Positions 51,288-59,449 of a stretch of 64,000 nt of DNA are shown piece by piece. The first letter of the stretch is position 1. The number at the start of each line of letters is the position of its first letter. The notes under the pieces were generated by a model. It was not told where the DNA came from, did not search any database, and was given only the letters and a program-made list of their open reading frames with translations. The translations under genes and the position numbers were made by a program. The stretch spans positions 62,001 through 126,000 of the forward strand of contig JAEWHE010000042.1 in NCBI GenBank assembly GCA_023387965.1. The letters run 5' to 3'. This DNA comes from Bacteroidota bacterium (GTDB lineage Bacteria > Bacteroidota > Bacteroidia > Flavobacteriales > Flavobacteriaceae).

Positions 51288-52208
51288 ATGAACAACATAC
51301 TCGAAGTAAAAAATGTTGTAAAACAATACGGAGATTATACCGCGCTTAACAATGTTTCGTTGCAAGTTCCTAAAGGTAGCATTTACGGACTTTTAGGTCC
51401 AAATGGTGCCGGGAAAACGTCGCTCATTAGAATCATCAACCAAATAACGATGCCGGATCAAGGCGAAGTTTTTTTAGATGGCGAAAAACTACAACCTAGA
51501 CACATTCAGCAAATTGGCTACATGCCTGAAGAACGCGGTTTGTACAAATCGATGAAAGTTGGCGAACAAGCTCTTTATTTGGCTCAATTAAAAGGATTGT
51601 CCAAAGCTGATGCCAAAAAACAACTCGAATATTGGTTCGAAAGATTAGAAATCCAAGGTTGGTGGAACAAAAAAATCCAGGAACTTTCAAAGGGAATGGC
51701 GCAAAAAATTCAGTTTGTAGTAACCGTTTTGCACAAACCAAAACTGCTGATTTTTGATGAACCTTTCAGCGGATTCGATCCGGTTAATGCCAATATTATC
51801 AAAGACGAAATCCTCGAACTGAAGAAACAAGGTGCTACCATTATTTTTTCGACGCATAGAATGGAAAGCGTGGAAGAATTGTGTGATGATATCGCTTTAA
51901 TCCACAAATCTAACAAACTGATCGAAGGAAAACTGAACGACGTCAAACGCGAATACCGTTCTAATAATTTCCAAATCGGAATTTTATCTTCAAATGTGGA
52001 GAGATTGATGTTTGAGCTTACGCAAAAATTTACCGTGGCACAAACTTCCTTCAAGTCCCTCAACGACGATTTGAAACTCGAAATCAACATCGGAAATGCC
52101 ACTCCTAACGACTTGCTCAACATTCTTACCCAAAATGGTCAAGTCACACATTTCGTAGAAAAAATTCCAAGCGTAAACGATATTTTTATTCAAACTGTCA
52201 GCAGATAA
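51288..52208 (+). CDS. ABC transporter ATP-binding protein (NatA-like)
   Basis: The protein has 306 residues. Walker A is GLLGPNGAGKTSLIRIINQI, the signature LSKGMAQKIQFVVTVL, Walker B LLIFDEPFSGFDP and the switch IIFSTHRMESVEEL. The C-terminal 80 residues are the usual extension of Nat/CcmA-type ATPases. ATG 51288 follows a TATCTTTA box at 51244-51251. It lies 90 bases before a matching permease gene; the gap is filled by an inverted heptamer array. Confidence 0.92.
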   Translation: MNNILEVKNVVKQYGDYTALNNVSLQVPKGSIYGLLGPNGAGKTSLIRIINQITMPDQGEVFLDGEKLQPRHIQQIGYMPEERGLYKSMKVGEQALYLAQLKGLSKADAKKQLEYWFERLEIQGWWNKKIQELSKGMAQKIQFVVTVLHKPKLLIFDEPFSGFDPVNANIIKDEILELKKQGATIIFSTHRMESVEELCDDIALIHKSNKLIEGKLNDVKREYRSNNFQIGILSSNVERLMFELTQKFTVAQTSFKSLNDDLKLEINIGNATPNDLLNILTQNGQVTHFVEKIPSVNDIFIQTVSR

Positions 52209-52214
52209 TTTCAG

Positions 52215-52294
52215 ATTTATGATATATGATTTTAGATTCAATCATAAATCATATATCTCAAATCCTAAATCTAAAGTCATAAATCACATATCCA
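52215..52294. repeat. Inverted heptamer array between ABC ATPase and permease
   Basis: GAT recurs at 52215, 52222, 52229, 52236. ATC then recurs with its C at 52244, 52251, 52258, 52265, 52272, 52279, 52286 and 52293. The spacing is exactly 7 throughout each half. The two halves are nearly complementary, so RNA here would fold into an AT-rich hairpin. Confidence 0.85.
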
Positions 52295-52298
52295 AAAA

Positions 52299-53588
52299 AT
52301 GAGCATTTTAAAACTAATCATAAAAAGAGAATTCATAGCCAAAGTTCGCAACAAGTCGTTCATTGTCATGACATTTTTGAGTCCGTTGTTGATGGTAGGT
52401 TTGGTCGCGTTTGTGGTGTATTTAAGTACCATGAAGTCCGACGTAAAGCAAATTGCACTTCACGACGAAACCGGTTTATTTGTAAACGATTTCAAAAATT
52501 CCGACGAATACCAATACCTTAATTACAGCAATTTACCATTGGTAAGTTTAAAAGACAGTCTTTCGGCAAAAAAATTTGAAGGATTACTTTTCATCCCAAA
52601 AACAGAAAATAACAGCCAATTAGCATCGAAAATTCAGTACATTTCTAACGACAGTCCTGATCCAGATTTTATTTTTGATGCAGAAAACACCATCAACAAA
52701 CGCCTTACGCAAACCAATATGCAATTGGCTAAACTAGACACTTTGGCCATAAAAAATGCGCAAGCCGATGTAAAAATTGCCCTCGCCAAAACATCCGGAG
52801 AAGAAAACGTAAAAGGATTAAATTACATCAAAGTCTTTATTGGCGCGTCTTTCGGATACCTAATCATGATGTTCATCATCATTTATGGCAACATGGTCAT
52901 GCGAAGTGTTATCGAAGAAAAAACGAACCGCATCATCGAAATCATCATTTCATCCGTCAAACCGTTCCAACTTATGATGGGAAAAATCATTGGAACCTCA
53001 CTTGCCGGCGTTTTACAATTTCTAATTTGGGCTATAATCGGTGGCGTTTTACTCTTCATCGTTAGCGTCACATTTGGCATCGAAACCACTCCGGCAACCG
53101 CACAAGTTACCCAAAATGCCTCGGAAAATTCCGAATTTCAACTGTATTTGAATGAATTTTTAAACATACCAATTTTCACCTTAGCCATCGGATTCGTCAT
53201 TTATTTCATCGGCGGATATTTTTTATACAGCTCCATTTACGCCGCAATTGGTGCCGCTGTTGACAATGAAACCGACTCACAGCAATTCCTTTTACCAATT
53301 ATTTTACCGTTGATGTTAGCCGTTTACGTAGGATTTTTCTCCGTTTTAAACGAACCCCACGGAACCGTCGCCACCACATTTTCCTTGATTCCGCTAACCT
53401 CTCCAATCGTCATGCTCATGCGAATCCCGTTTGGCGTTCCAGCTTGGCAAATCATCCTCTCGCTAATTATTTTGTTCGGCACATTCTTCGGAGTCGTGTG
53501 GTTTGCCGCCAAAATTTACCGCGTCGGAATCCTTATGTACGGCAAAAAACCAACCTGGAAAGAACTCTTCCGTTGGCTCAAATATTAA
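52299..53588 (+). CDS. ABC transporter permease (NatB-like)
   Basis: The protein has 429 residues. One membrane segment near the start (FLSPLLMVGLVAFVVYL) is followed by a 150-residue external domain, then five segments near 180-400 (SFGYLIMMFIIIYGNMVMRS, FLIWAIIGGVLLFIVSVTFG). EEKTNRIIEIIISSVKPFQL is the family signature of ABC-2 / NatB Na+ exporters. It pairs with the ATPase upstream. Substrate could be Na+ or a small molecule. Confidence 0.9.
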   Translation: MSILKLIIKREFIAKVRNKSFIVMTFLSPLLMVGLVAFVVYLSTMKSDVKQIALHDETGLFVNDFKNSDEYQYLNYSNLPLVSLKDSLSAKKFEGLLFIPKTENNSQLASKIQYISNDSPDPDFIFDAENTINKRLTQTNMQLAKLDTLAIKNAQADVKIALAKTSGEENVKGLNYIKVFIGASFGYLIMMFIIIYGNMVMRSVIEEKTNRIIEIIISSVKPFQLMMGKIIGTSLAGVLQFLIWAIIGGVLLFIVSVTFGIETTPATAQVTQNASENSEFQLYLNEFLNIPIFTLAIGFVIYFIGGYFLYSSIYAAIGAAVDNETDSQQFLLPIILPLMLAVYVGFFSVLNEPHGTVATTFSLIPLTSPIVMLMRIPFGVPAWQIILSLIILFGTFFGVVWFAAKIYRVGILMYGKKPTWKELFRWLKY

Positions 53589-53632
53589 TTTTTTCGGGAA
53601 GCACAATCGTCGTTTCTTGTCAGGAATCGTAG

Positions 53633-53709
53633 TTCCCGCTTTCGCCTTTATCTCGCTTTTTCCCCAAAAAAAAATGGGAAAAGCGAGGATATCGGCTCAA
53701 TCGGGGCTA
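53633..53709 (-). repeat. Hairpin element copy G
   Basis: On the minus strand it starts TAGCCCCGATTGAGCCG and ends GGCGAAAGCGGGAA. The stem pairs TATC-C-TCGCTTTT with AAAAAGCGAGATA around a T-rich loop, with one unpaired C. The 53589-53904 gap also holds two heptamer/octamer arrays and no gene. Confidence 0.8.
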
Positions 53710-53760
53710 AAGGAAAAACCATTTTTGTTTCAGTAAACTTTCGTAAATTAGCGAAAAGCA

Positions 53761-53830
53761 GACGAAAGACGAAAGACGAAAGACGAAAGACGGAAGACAA
53801 TAGACAATAGACAGTAGATGAAAGATAAAT
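53761..53830. repeat. Ten-unit heptamer array (GACGAAA type)
   Basis: Ten units open with GA at exactly 7-base spacing from 53761 to 53824: four GACGAAA, then GACGGAA, GACAATA twice, GACAGTA, GATGAAA and GATAAAT. Confidence 0.9.
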
Positions 53831-53845
53831 CTGCAATATTTAAAT

Positions 53846-53903
53846 CTTTAAATTTTTCAATCTTTAAATCTTCCAATCAAAAATCATAAATCATAAATCA
53901 AAA
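53846..53903. repeat. ATC array with 8- then 7-base period, opposite polarity
   Basis: The C of ATC (or TTC) lies at 53846, 53862, 53870 and 53878 with 8-base spacing, then at 53885, 53892 and 53899 with 7-base spacing. It directly precedes the NtrC start codon and includes its ribosome-binding region. Confidence 0.75.
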
Positions 53904-53904
53904 A

Positions 53905-55068
53905 ATGTCCAAAATACTCATTATAGAAGACGAAGCGGCAATCCGTAGAGTTTTGACCAAAATATTATCCGAAGAAAACGATAACTACAAAGTCGAAGAA
54001 GCCGAAGATGGCCAAATCGGACTCGAAAAAATAAAAAACGACGATTACGACCTTGTTTTGTGCGACATCAAAATGCCAAAAATGGATGGCGTAGAAGTCC
54101 TAGAAGCCGTAAAAAAAATAAAACCCGAAATCCCAATGGTCATGATTTCCGGTCACGGAGATCTCGAAACCGCCATCAACACCATGCGTCTAGGAGCTTT
54201 CGACTATATCTCAAAACCACCAGATTTAAATCGCTTGCTCAACACCGTTCGCAATGCGTTGGACAAAAAACAACTCGTTGTAGAAAATAAAATTCTCAAG
54301 AAAAAAGTTAGCAAAAACTACGAAATGATTGGCGAGAGCCAACCCATCAACCACATTCGTGAAATGGTGGACAAAGTAGCCCAAACTGACGCCAGGGTTT
54401 TAATTACCGGACCAAACGGAACCGGAAAAGAATTGGTTGCGCATCAATTACACGAAAAAAGCGAACGTGCCAACGCTCCGTTAATCGAAGTGAATTGTGC
54501 GGCAATTCCTTCGGAACTCATTGAAAGCGAATTGTTTGGTCACGTAAAAGGCGCGTTTACTTCCGCCGTAAAAGATCGCGCTGGAAAATTTGAAGCCGCA
54601 GATGGTGGAACAATTTTCTTGGATGAAATTGGTGACATGAGTCTTTCGGCACAAGCCAAAGTTTTACGTGCGTTGCAAGAAAATATGATTACAAGAGTTG
54701 GAGCCGACAAAGACATAAAAGTTAATGTTCGAGTGGTGGCGGCAACCAATAAAGATTTGAAAAAAGAAATTGAAGAAGGTCGTTTCCGCGAAGATTTGTA
54801 CCATAGATTAGCCGTGATTTTAATTAAAGTTCCGGCTTTGAACGACCGTCGAGATGATATCCCGTTGCTCATTAATCATTTTGCAGAAAAAATTGGAACC
54901 GAACAAGGAGCTTCTCCAAAGAAATTTAGCAAAGAAGCCATAAATTTGCTCAAAGAATACGATTGGACTGGAAATATCCGCGAACTCAGGAATGTTGTGG
55001 AACGCCTTATAATTTTGGGCGGACAAGAAATCTCTGAAATGGATGTAAAACTTTTCGCAAGTAAATAA
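53905..55068 (+). CDS. Sigma-54 activator-like response regulator without HTH
   Basis: The protein has 387 residues. A receiver domain spans 1-120 with the phospho-acceptor D54 (VLCDIKMPKMDG) and conserved K104. The AAA+ domain follows with Walker A ITGPNGTGKELVAHQL near 168 and the sigma-54 loop GAFTSA at 216-221. Residues R in FREDLYHRLAV and NIRELRNVVERLIIL complete the AAA lid. The protein stops there, without the Fis-type DNA-binding helix-turn-helix. It may act on sigma-54 from solution. Confidence 0.92.
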   Translation: MSKILIIEDEAAIRRVLTKILSEENDNYKVEEAEDGQIGLEKIKNDDYDLVLCDIKMPKMDGVEVLEAVKKIKPEIPMVMISGHGDLETAINTMRLGAFDYISKPPDLNRLLNTVRNALDKKQLVVENKILKKKVSKNYEMIGESQPINHIREMVDKVAQTDARVLITGPNGTGKELVAHQLHEKSERANAPLIEVNCAAIPSELIESELFGHVKGAFTSAVKDRAGKFEAADGGTIFLDEIGDMSLSAQAKVLRALQENMITRVGADKDIKVNVRVVAATNKDLKKEIEEGRFREDLYHRLAVILIKVPALNDRRDDIPLLINHFAEKIGTEQGASPKKFSKEAINLLKEYDWTGNIRELRNVVERLIILGGQEISEMDVKLFASK

Positions 55069-55075
55069 TTTTCAG

Positions 55076-55138
55076 GCGATAGGCTTTAGGCGATAAGCAA
55101 TAAGCTTACAGCCTAAAGCGTTTGGCCTAAAGCTCAAC
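55076..55138. repeat. Nine-unit GC-anchored heptamer array
   Basis: GC recurs at exact 7-base spacing from 55076 to 55132 (GCGATAG, GCTTTAG, GCGATAA, GCAATAA, GCTTACA, GCCTAAA, GCGTTTG, GCCTAAA, GCTCAAC). GCTTTAGGC early in the array is complementary to GCCTAAAGC later, so it can also fold. Confidence 0.88.
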
Positions 55139-55142
55139 AAAA

Positions 55143-55781
55143 ATGAAACTAAAAAAAATAAATTCAAACCTCCAGAAAGCCTTAGTCGAAAACGGGTTTG
55201 ATGAAGCCAATTTTCTTCAGGAAGAAACATTTTCGGCAATAAAAAGTGGCGCAGATTTGGTTATTCAATCGCCAAAAGGTACAGGAAAAACAACTACAAT
55301 TGTCATCAACGCCATTCAGAAAATGCAAAAACAAGAAGGCGAAAGTACCCGAACTTTAATTTTGGTGGAAACAAAAGAAAAAGTTTTGGAAATGCTAGAA
55401 AGTTTTAAAAACTTCAACCGTTACAATGAGTTGCGCATTTATGGCGTTTACGAAAAAAGTGATATGGACGAGGATAAAAACCAGATTTCTGCAGGTTGCG
55501 ATATTCTAATTGGAACGCCTACAAAAATCAATGCCATGTTTTCATCCGCTGGTTTCAACATGACTACGATTAAATTTTTTGCTGTCGATGATGCCGATAT
55601 TTTATTAAGAAACCGTCATGATTCGGTTATTGCCAGACTTTCGGAAAGTGTAGAAAAAATGCAACGCGTATTTTTTTGCAATGAAATCACCGAAAAAATC
55701 GAAATTCTTGCCGATAAAATCATGATTGAACCCTTATTTTACGAAATGGAAGACGACGAAATTGACTTTTCTGAAGAATAA
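55143..55781 (+). CDS. Half DEAD-box protein (single RecA-like domain)
   Basis: The protein has 212 residues, only the first RecA-like domain of a DEAD-box helicase. Motif I is SPKGTGKTTTIVI, motif Ib region LIGTPTKI, motif II is FFAVDDADIL (DDAD in place of DEAD), and the SAT motif is replaced by FFCNEI. Motifs IV-VI are absent. A full helicase is about 400 residues. I recall such short proteins in Flavobacteria, so this may be a stable family with a nonhelicase role. Confidence 0.85.
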   Translation: MKLKKINSNLQKALVENGFDEANFLQEETFSAIKSGADLVIQSPKGTGKTTTIVINAIQKMQKQEGESTRTLILVETKEKVLEMLESFKNFNRYNELRIYGVYEKSDMDEDKNQISAGCDILIGTPTKINAMFSSAGFNMTTIKFFAVDDADILLRNRHDSVIARLSESVEKMQRVFFCNEITEKIEILADKIMIEPLFYEMEDDEIDFSEE

Positions 55782-55876
55782 ATTTTCATCTATATTTTAA
55801 TCTTATTCTTTTTAAATTAAATCTATCTTTGCACCTCAAAAATCGGGAAATATTCTCCCGAAAAATTTCTTCATAA

Positions 55877-57508
55877 ATGATTACAGTTAATGATGTTGCC
55901 GTTGAATTTGGCGGTTCGGTTTTGTTTAGCGATGTTACTTTTGCCATCAATGAAAATGATAAAATTGCGCTAATGGGCAAAAACGGAGCCGGAAAATCTA
56001 CGCTTTTAAAAATTATTGCTGGAGTAAATAAACCTACAAGAGGGGGAATTTCTGCACCAAAAGAAGCCGTGATTGCTTACCTTCCGCAGCATTTATTGAC
56101 CGAAGATAATTGCACCGTGATGGAGGAAACGTCTAAAGCTTTTGCGGAAATTTTTGCCATGAAATCCGAAATTGACAAAATCAATGACGAATTAACTGTA
56201 AGAACGGATTACGAAAGCGACGTTTACATGAAATTGATTGAACGTGTTTCGGAATTAAGCGAAAAATTTTATTCAATTGAAGAAATTAATTATGAAGCCG
56301 AAGTTGAAAAAGTACTAAAAGGACTTGGGTTTGTTCGGGAAGATTTTTCAAGACCTACGTCGGAATTTTCCGGAGGTTGGAGAATGCGGATTGAACTGGC
56401 AAAAATTTTATTGAAAAAACCAGATTTAATTTTGCTGGATGAGCCAACAAATCACATGGACATTGAGTCGATTCAATGGTTAGAAGAATTTTTAATCAAT
56501 TCTGCCAAAGCCGTGATGGTGATTTCTCACGACCGTGCTTTTGTGGACAATATTACCAATCGTACGATTGAAGTGACGATGGGAAGAATTTACGATTATA
56601 AAGCCAAATATTCTCATTACCTCGAATTGCGTAAAGATCGTAGAGTTCATCAGCAAAAAGCGTATGACGAACAGCAAAAATTCATTGCAGACAATCAGGC
56701 TTTTATCGACCGTTTTCGTGGAACTTTTTCTAAAACCGATGCGGTTCAATCGCGGGTGAGAATGTTGGAAAAAATTGTTCCGATTGAAGTGGATGAAGTG
56801 GATACATCTGCGTTGAAATTAAAATTTCCGCCATCTCCACGAAGCGGACAATATCCTGTTGTGGTGGAAGAATTGTCAAAATCCTACGACAATCACGTGG
56901 TTTTCAAAGAAGCAAATTTGGTGGTAGAACGTGGTCAAAAAGTAGCCTTCGTTGGTAAAAACGGTGAAGGAAAATCAACCATGATTAAAGCCATTATGGG
57001 CGAAATTGATTTTGAAGGAAAATTAGAAGTGGGACACAATGCTCAAATTGGTTATTTTGCCCAAAATCAAGCGTCGTTGTTAGACGGCGATGCCACAGTT
57101 TTTGAAACAATCGACAGAATTGCCGTGGGTGACATCCGAACAAAAATAAAAGATATGTTAGGTGCTTTTATGTTTGGTGGCGATGATGTTCATAAAAAAG
57201 TAAAAGTGCTTTCGGGTGGAGAAAAAACACGTTTGGCGATGATGAAATTATTGCTCGAGCCTGTGAACGTACTGATTCTGGATGAGCCAACGAACCATTT
57301 AGACATGAAAACCAAAGACATTATCAAAGATGCGCTTCGTGAGTTCGACGGAACTCTAATTTTGGTTTCTCACGATCGTGATTTCTTGGATGGTTTGGCC
57401 ACAAAAGTTTTTGAATTTGGCAACAAACGCGTCAAAGAACATTTTGAAGACATCAAAGGATTTTTGGCATTGAAAAAAATGGAAAGCCTTCGGGAGATTG
57501 AGAAGTAA
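55877..57508 (+). CDS. ABC-F family ATPase (YbiT/EttA-like)
   Basis: The protein has 543 residues and two ABC cassettes. Walker A motifs are LMGKNGAGKSTLLKI and FVGKNGEGKSTMIKA; signatures are FSGGWRMRIELAKI and LSGGEKTRLAMMKL; Walker B is LLDEPTNHMDI and LILDEPTNHLDM. The linker between them (DRRVHQQKAYDEQQKFIADN) is the ABC-F P-site tRNA-interaction motif. Length and absence of a long C-terminal coiled coil favour the YbiT/EttA subgroup, which acts on the translating ribosome. Confidence 0.93.
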   Translation: MITVNDVAVEFGGSVLFSDVTFAINENDKIALMGKNGAGKSTLLKIIAGVNKPTRGGISAPKEAVIAYLPQHLLTEDNCTVMEETSKAFAEIFAMKSEIDKINDELTVRTDYESDVYMKLIERVSELSEKFYSIEEINYEAEVEKVLKGLGFVREDFSRPTSEFSGGWRMRIELAKILLKKPDLILLDEPTNHMDIESIQWLEEFLINSAKAVMVISHDRAFVDNITNRTIEVTMGRIYDYKAKYSHYLELRKDRRVHQQKAYDEQQKFIADNQAFIDRFRGTFSKTDAVQSRVRMLEKIVPIEVDEVDTSALKLKFPPSPRSGQYPVVVEELSKSYDNHVVFKEANLVVERGQKVAFVGKNGEGKSTMIKAIMGEIDFEGKLEVGHNAQIGYFAQNQASLLDGDATVFETIDRIAVGDIRTKIKDMLGAFMFGGDDVHKKVKVLSGGEKTRLAMMKLLLEPVNVLILDEPTNHLDMKTKDIIKDALREFDGTLILVSHDRDFLDGLATKVFEFGNKRVKEHFEDIKGFLALKKMESLREIEK

Positions 57509-57514
57509 TTTAGT

Positions 57515-57582
57515 GATTGGTGATTAGTTATTGGTGATTAGTCTTTCAAAAAACTTTGAACTTGAAATATTAAACTTTAAAC
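57515..57582. repeat. Two short heptamer tracts
   Basis: GATTGGT, GATTAGT, TATTGGT, GATTAGT run from 57515 at 7-base spacing. CTTTGAA, CTTGAAA, TATTAAA, CTTTAAA follow from 57554 with the same spacing. Confidence 0.7.
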
Positions 57583-57917
57583 CCAATACTACTCATAGAA
57601 CATTTATTTTTCCATTCTGTGCCAAATTTTTGCGTCAAATATCCAAAAACACATTGGTTGTAATGCTCGTAATAATCGCGATTTGCGGGAGCTAAACATC
57701 CAAATTCATGGTAGTAAAATCCGTGTTTTTCTGCGAAATCTACATCTTCCTTTTTTATTACAGGAACAATTCCGCCTTGAACGTAAATTTTTAATTGGTT
57801 GTTTTTTGCATCAATTTCAAATTGTTTTTCGGCACGTTCTTTTTCTGAAACAACAATATTTTGTGCGTTTGAAACTTGAAAAATTAGCAGAAAAAATAAG
57901 ATGGATAAAGACTTCAT
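57570..57917 (-). CDS. Small secreted protein of unknown function
   Basis: This 115-residue protein starts with a signal peptide (MKSLSILFFLLIFQVSNAQ). The mature part contains three cysteines (FGCLAPANRDYYEHYNQCVF and KNKCSMSS), perhaps forming a disulfide in the periplasm. I do not recognise a family. It lies between heptamer tracts, downstream of the anti-sigma gene, and appears to be a single-gene unit. Confidence 0.7.
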   Translation of the reverse strand: MKSLSILFFLLIFQVSNAQNIVVSEKERAEKQFEIDAKNNQLKIYVQGGIVPVIKKEDVDFAEKHGFYYHEFGCLAPANRDYYEHYNQCVFGYLTQKFGTEWKNKCSMSSIGFKV

Positions 57918-57920
57918 GGC

Positions 57921-57988
57921 GATTTAGGATTTTAGATATATGATTTATGATTGAATGATCGAATGATTGAAAGATTGAAAACTGAACG
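57921..57988. repeat. Heptamer to octamer array
   Basis: GAT recurs at 57921, 57928, 57935, 57942 and 57949 (7-base spacing), then at 57957, 57965 and 57973 (8-base spacing, GATTGAAT/GATCGAAT type). It fills the gap before the anti-sigma gene stop. Confidence 0.8.
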
Positions 57989-58846
57989 CTACTTCGTTGT
58001 AATAATCACCACTCCGTTTTTCCCTTTTTCGCCGTAAGCGTTTACCGCAGCTTCACCTTGCAAAATTGTGGTGGAAACAATTTTTTGCTTGCTTAAAGGT
58101 GCATATTTACTGGTGGGTTTTGGTCCAAAAAGTTCTTTCTCCGTAAATTCTTCGCCGTTAATAATGTACAACGGATTCGCCAAATACGTAACCGATTCAA
58201 AATCAGACTCGGGTAAAAAACCGTTCTTGTATTTTTTCTCTTTTGCGACTTTGCCATCGATCACAACCAAAGGCGGTTCTTTTGTTTCTTGAACGTCAGC
58301 AACAGCAGTTTCATCCATGACGATTTCATTTCTTTGCACTCCAACTGCGTCAAATTTTCTTTGGGCAAAAGCCGTTTCGCTTGCCACTTTTTTATCGGAT
58401 GATTTTGCAGAAATTATAGGTGTCGAAACCGCAGAATCTCGCACCTGAATATCGTCATTTACAGCAACCGCATCTTTTTCTATTTGTTTTTGCAAAATCA
58501 CTTCTGCGTCTTTCACAATTGGCGTATTCTCCTCGGAAATTACAGCTTCTGTTTCCGCTACAACTTCTTCCTTATTAACCGATTCTGCTTCAACAGAAAC
58601 CACTTTTTCTTTCTTAACTTGTTCCGTTTCATCACGGTTAAAAAATTGGTAACCTAAAACCGTAAACAACAATACCGAAGCCGCAATGGTCAACTTTTTC
58701 CAAGTTTTATTTTCTTGCTTTAAAACCTTTTTATCCAGCTTCTCCTCTACTCTTTCCCACACTTTTTCCATCGCCGGAAATTCCTTTTGCTCAGCATTTT
58801 CGGCGGCTTGTTTAAAAGATTGGTAAAATTTATCTTGACTTTCCAT
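57989..58846 (-). CDS. Anti-sigma-like membrane protein with TonB-plug-like C-terminus
   Basis: The protein has 285 residues. The cytoplasmic N-terminal 45 residues (QDKFYQSFKQAAENAEQKEF, WERVEEKL) resemble an anti-sigma segment. One membrane segment follows (KKLTIAASVLLFTVLGYQFF). A long charged linker leads to a C-terminal region with LYIINGEEFTEKEL and AYGEKGKNGVVIITTK, the beta-strand motif of TonB-dependent-receptor plug domains. It overlaps the sigma-factor stop by one base (TAATG), so the two are coupled. Confidence 0.85.
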   Translation of the reverse strand: MESQDKFYQSFKQAAENAEQKEFPAMEKVWERVEEKLDKKVLKQENKTWKKLTIAASVLLFTVLGYQFFNRDETEQVKKEKVVSVEAESVNKEEVVAETEAVISEENTPIVKDAEVILQKQIEKDAVAVNDDIQVRDSAVSTPIISAKSSDKKVASETAFAQRKFDAVGVQRNEIVMDETAVADVQETKEPPLVVIDGKVAKEKKYKNGFLPESDFESVTYLANPLYIINGEEFTEKELFGPKPTSKYAPLSKQKIVSTTILQGEAAVNAYGEKGKNGVVIITTK

Positions 58847-59385
58847 TACATTTTTCTTTTTTGGTAATACAAATCTTCCACTAAAACTTTCAGTTTGGAT
58901 TTGGCAACATTCAACTGTGATTTCGAAGTTCCTTCGGAAATATTGAGCATTTGCGCAATTTCTTTGTGAGCAAATCCTTCAATGGCAAACAAATTAAAAA
59001 CCGTTCGGCAACCTTCCGGGATAAAATTGAGCAAGTTGAGCAAATCTTCTTCTTCTAAACCGGTGTCTTCGATTGCTACAGGTTGCCAACTTTGCGGGGC
59101 TTCTTCGAGGTACATATTGAAGTTTAATTTTTTCTTTAACACCAGCAAACATTGGTTTACCGCAATTTTTTTACTCCACGAAAAGAACGCATGATTTTCC
59201 TTCAATTGGTCGATTTTAGTGAAAATAATATAAAACACATCGGCAAGGGCTTCCTCAATTTCTTCTTCGTTTTTGAGGTAGCGTTTACAGGTGTTGTACA
59301 ACGGTGGCGCCAAAAGTTGGTACACTTTTTTCTGAGCGTCGCGTTGCATTTTCCGGCAGGCAATTATTAATTTTTCGTCTATCAC
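58846..59385 (-). CDS. RNA polymerase sigma factor, ECF type
   Basis: The protein has 179 residues. Region 2 is YNTCKRYLKNEEEIEEALAD then VFYIIFTKIDQLKENHAFFS; region 4 is LLNLLNFIPEGCRTVFNLFA then IEGFAHKEIAQMLNISEGTS. This is the group of ECF sigma factors paired with the anti-sigma gene immediately downstream (one-base overlap). The regulon is unknown. Confidence 0.9.
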   Translation of the reverse strand: MIDEKLIIACRKMQRDAQKKVYQLLAPPLYNTCKRYLKNEEEIEEALADVFYIIFTKIDQLKENHAFFSWSKKIAVNQCLLVLKKKLNFNMYLEEAPQSWQPVAIEDTGLEEEDLLNLLNFIPEGCRTVFNLFAIEGFAHKEIAQMLNISEGTSKSQLNVAKSKLKVLVEDLYYQKRKM

Positions 59386-59449
59386 GATGTCGCTTTTTTT
59401 ATATAGAGCATTTTTTTGAGGAAAAGGTTGGGACGAGGTTGAAAAAAAG

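Noticed and set aside
53761..53903. Short tandem units resembling a CRISPR array
   Set aside because: Units are 7 bases, without 23-47-base repeats, unique spacers or cas genes nearby.
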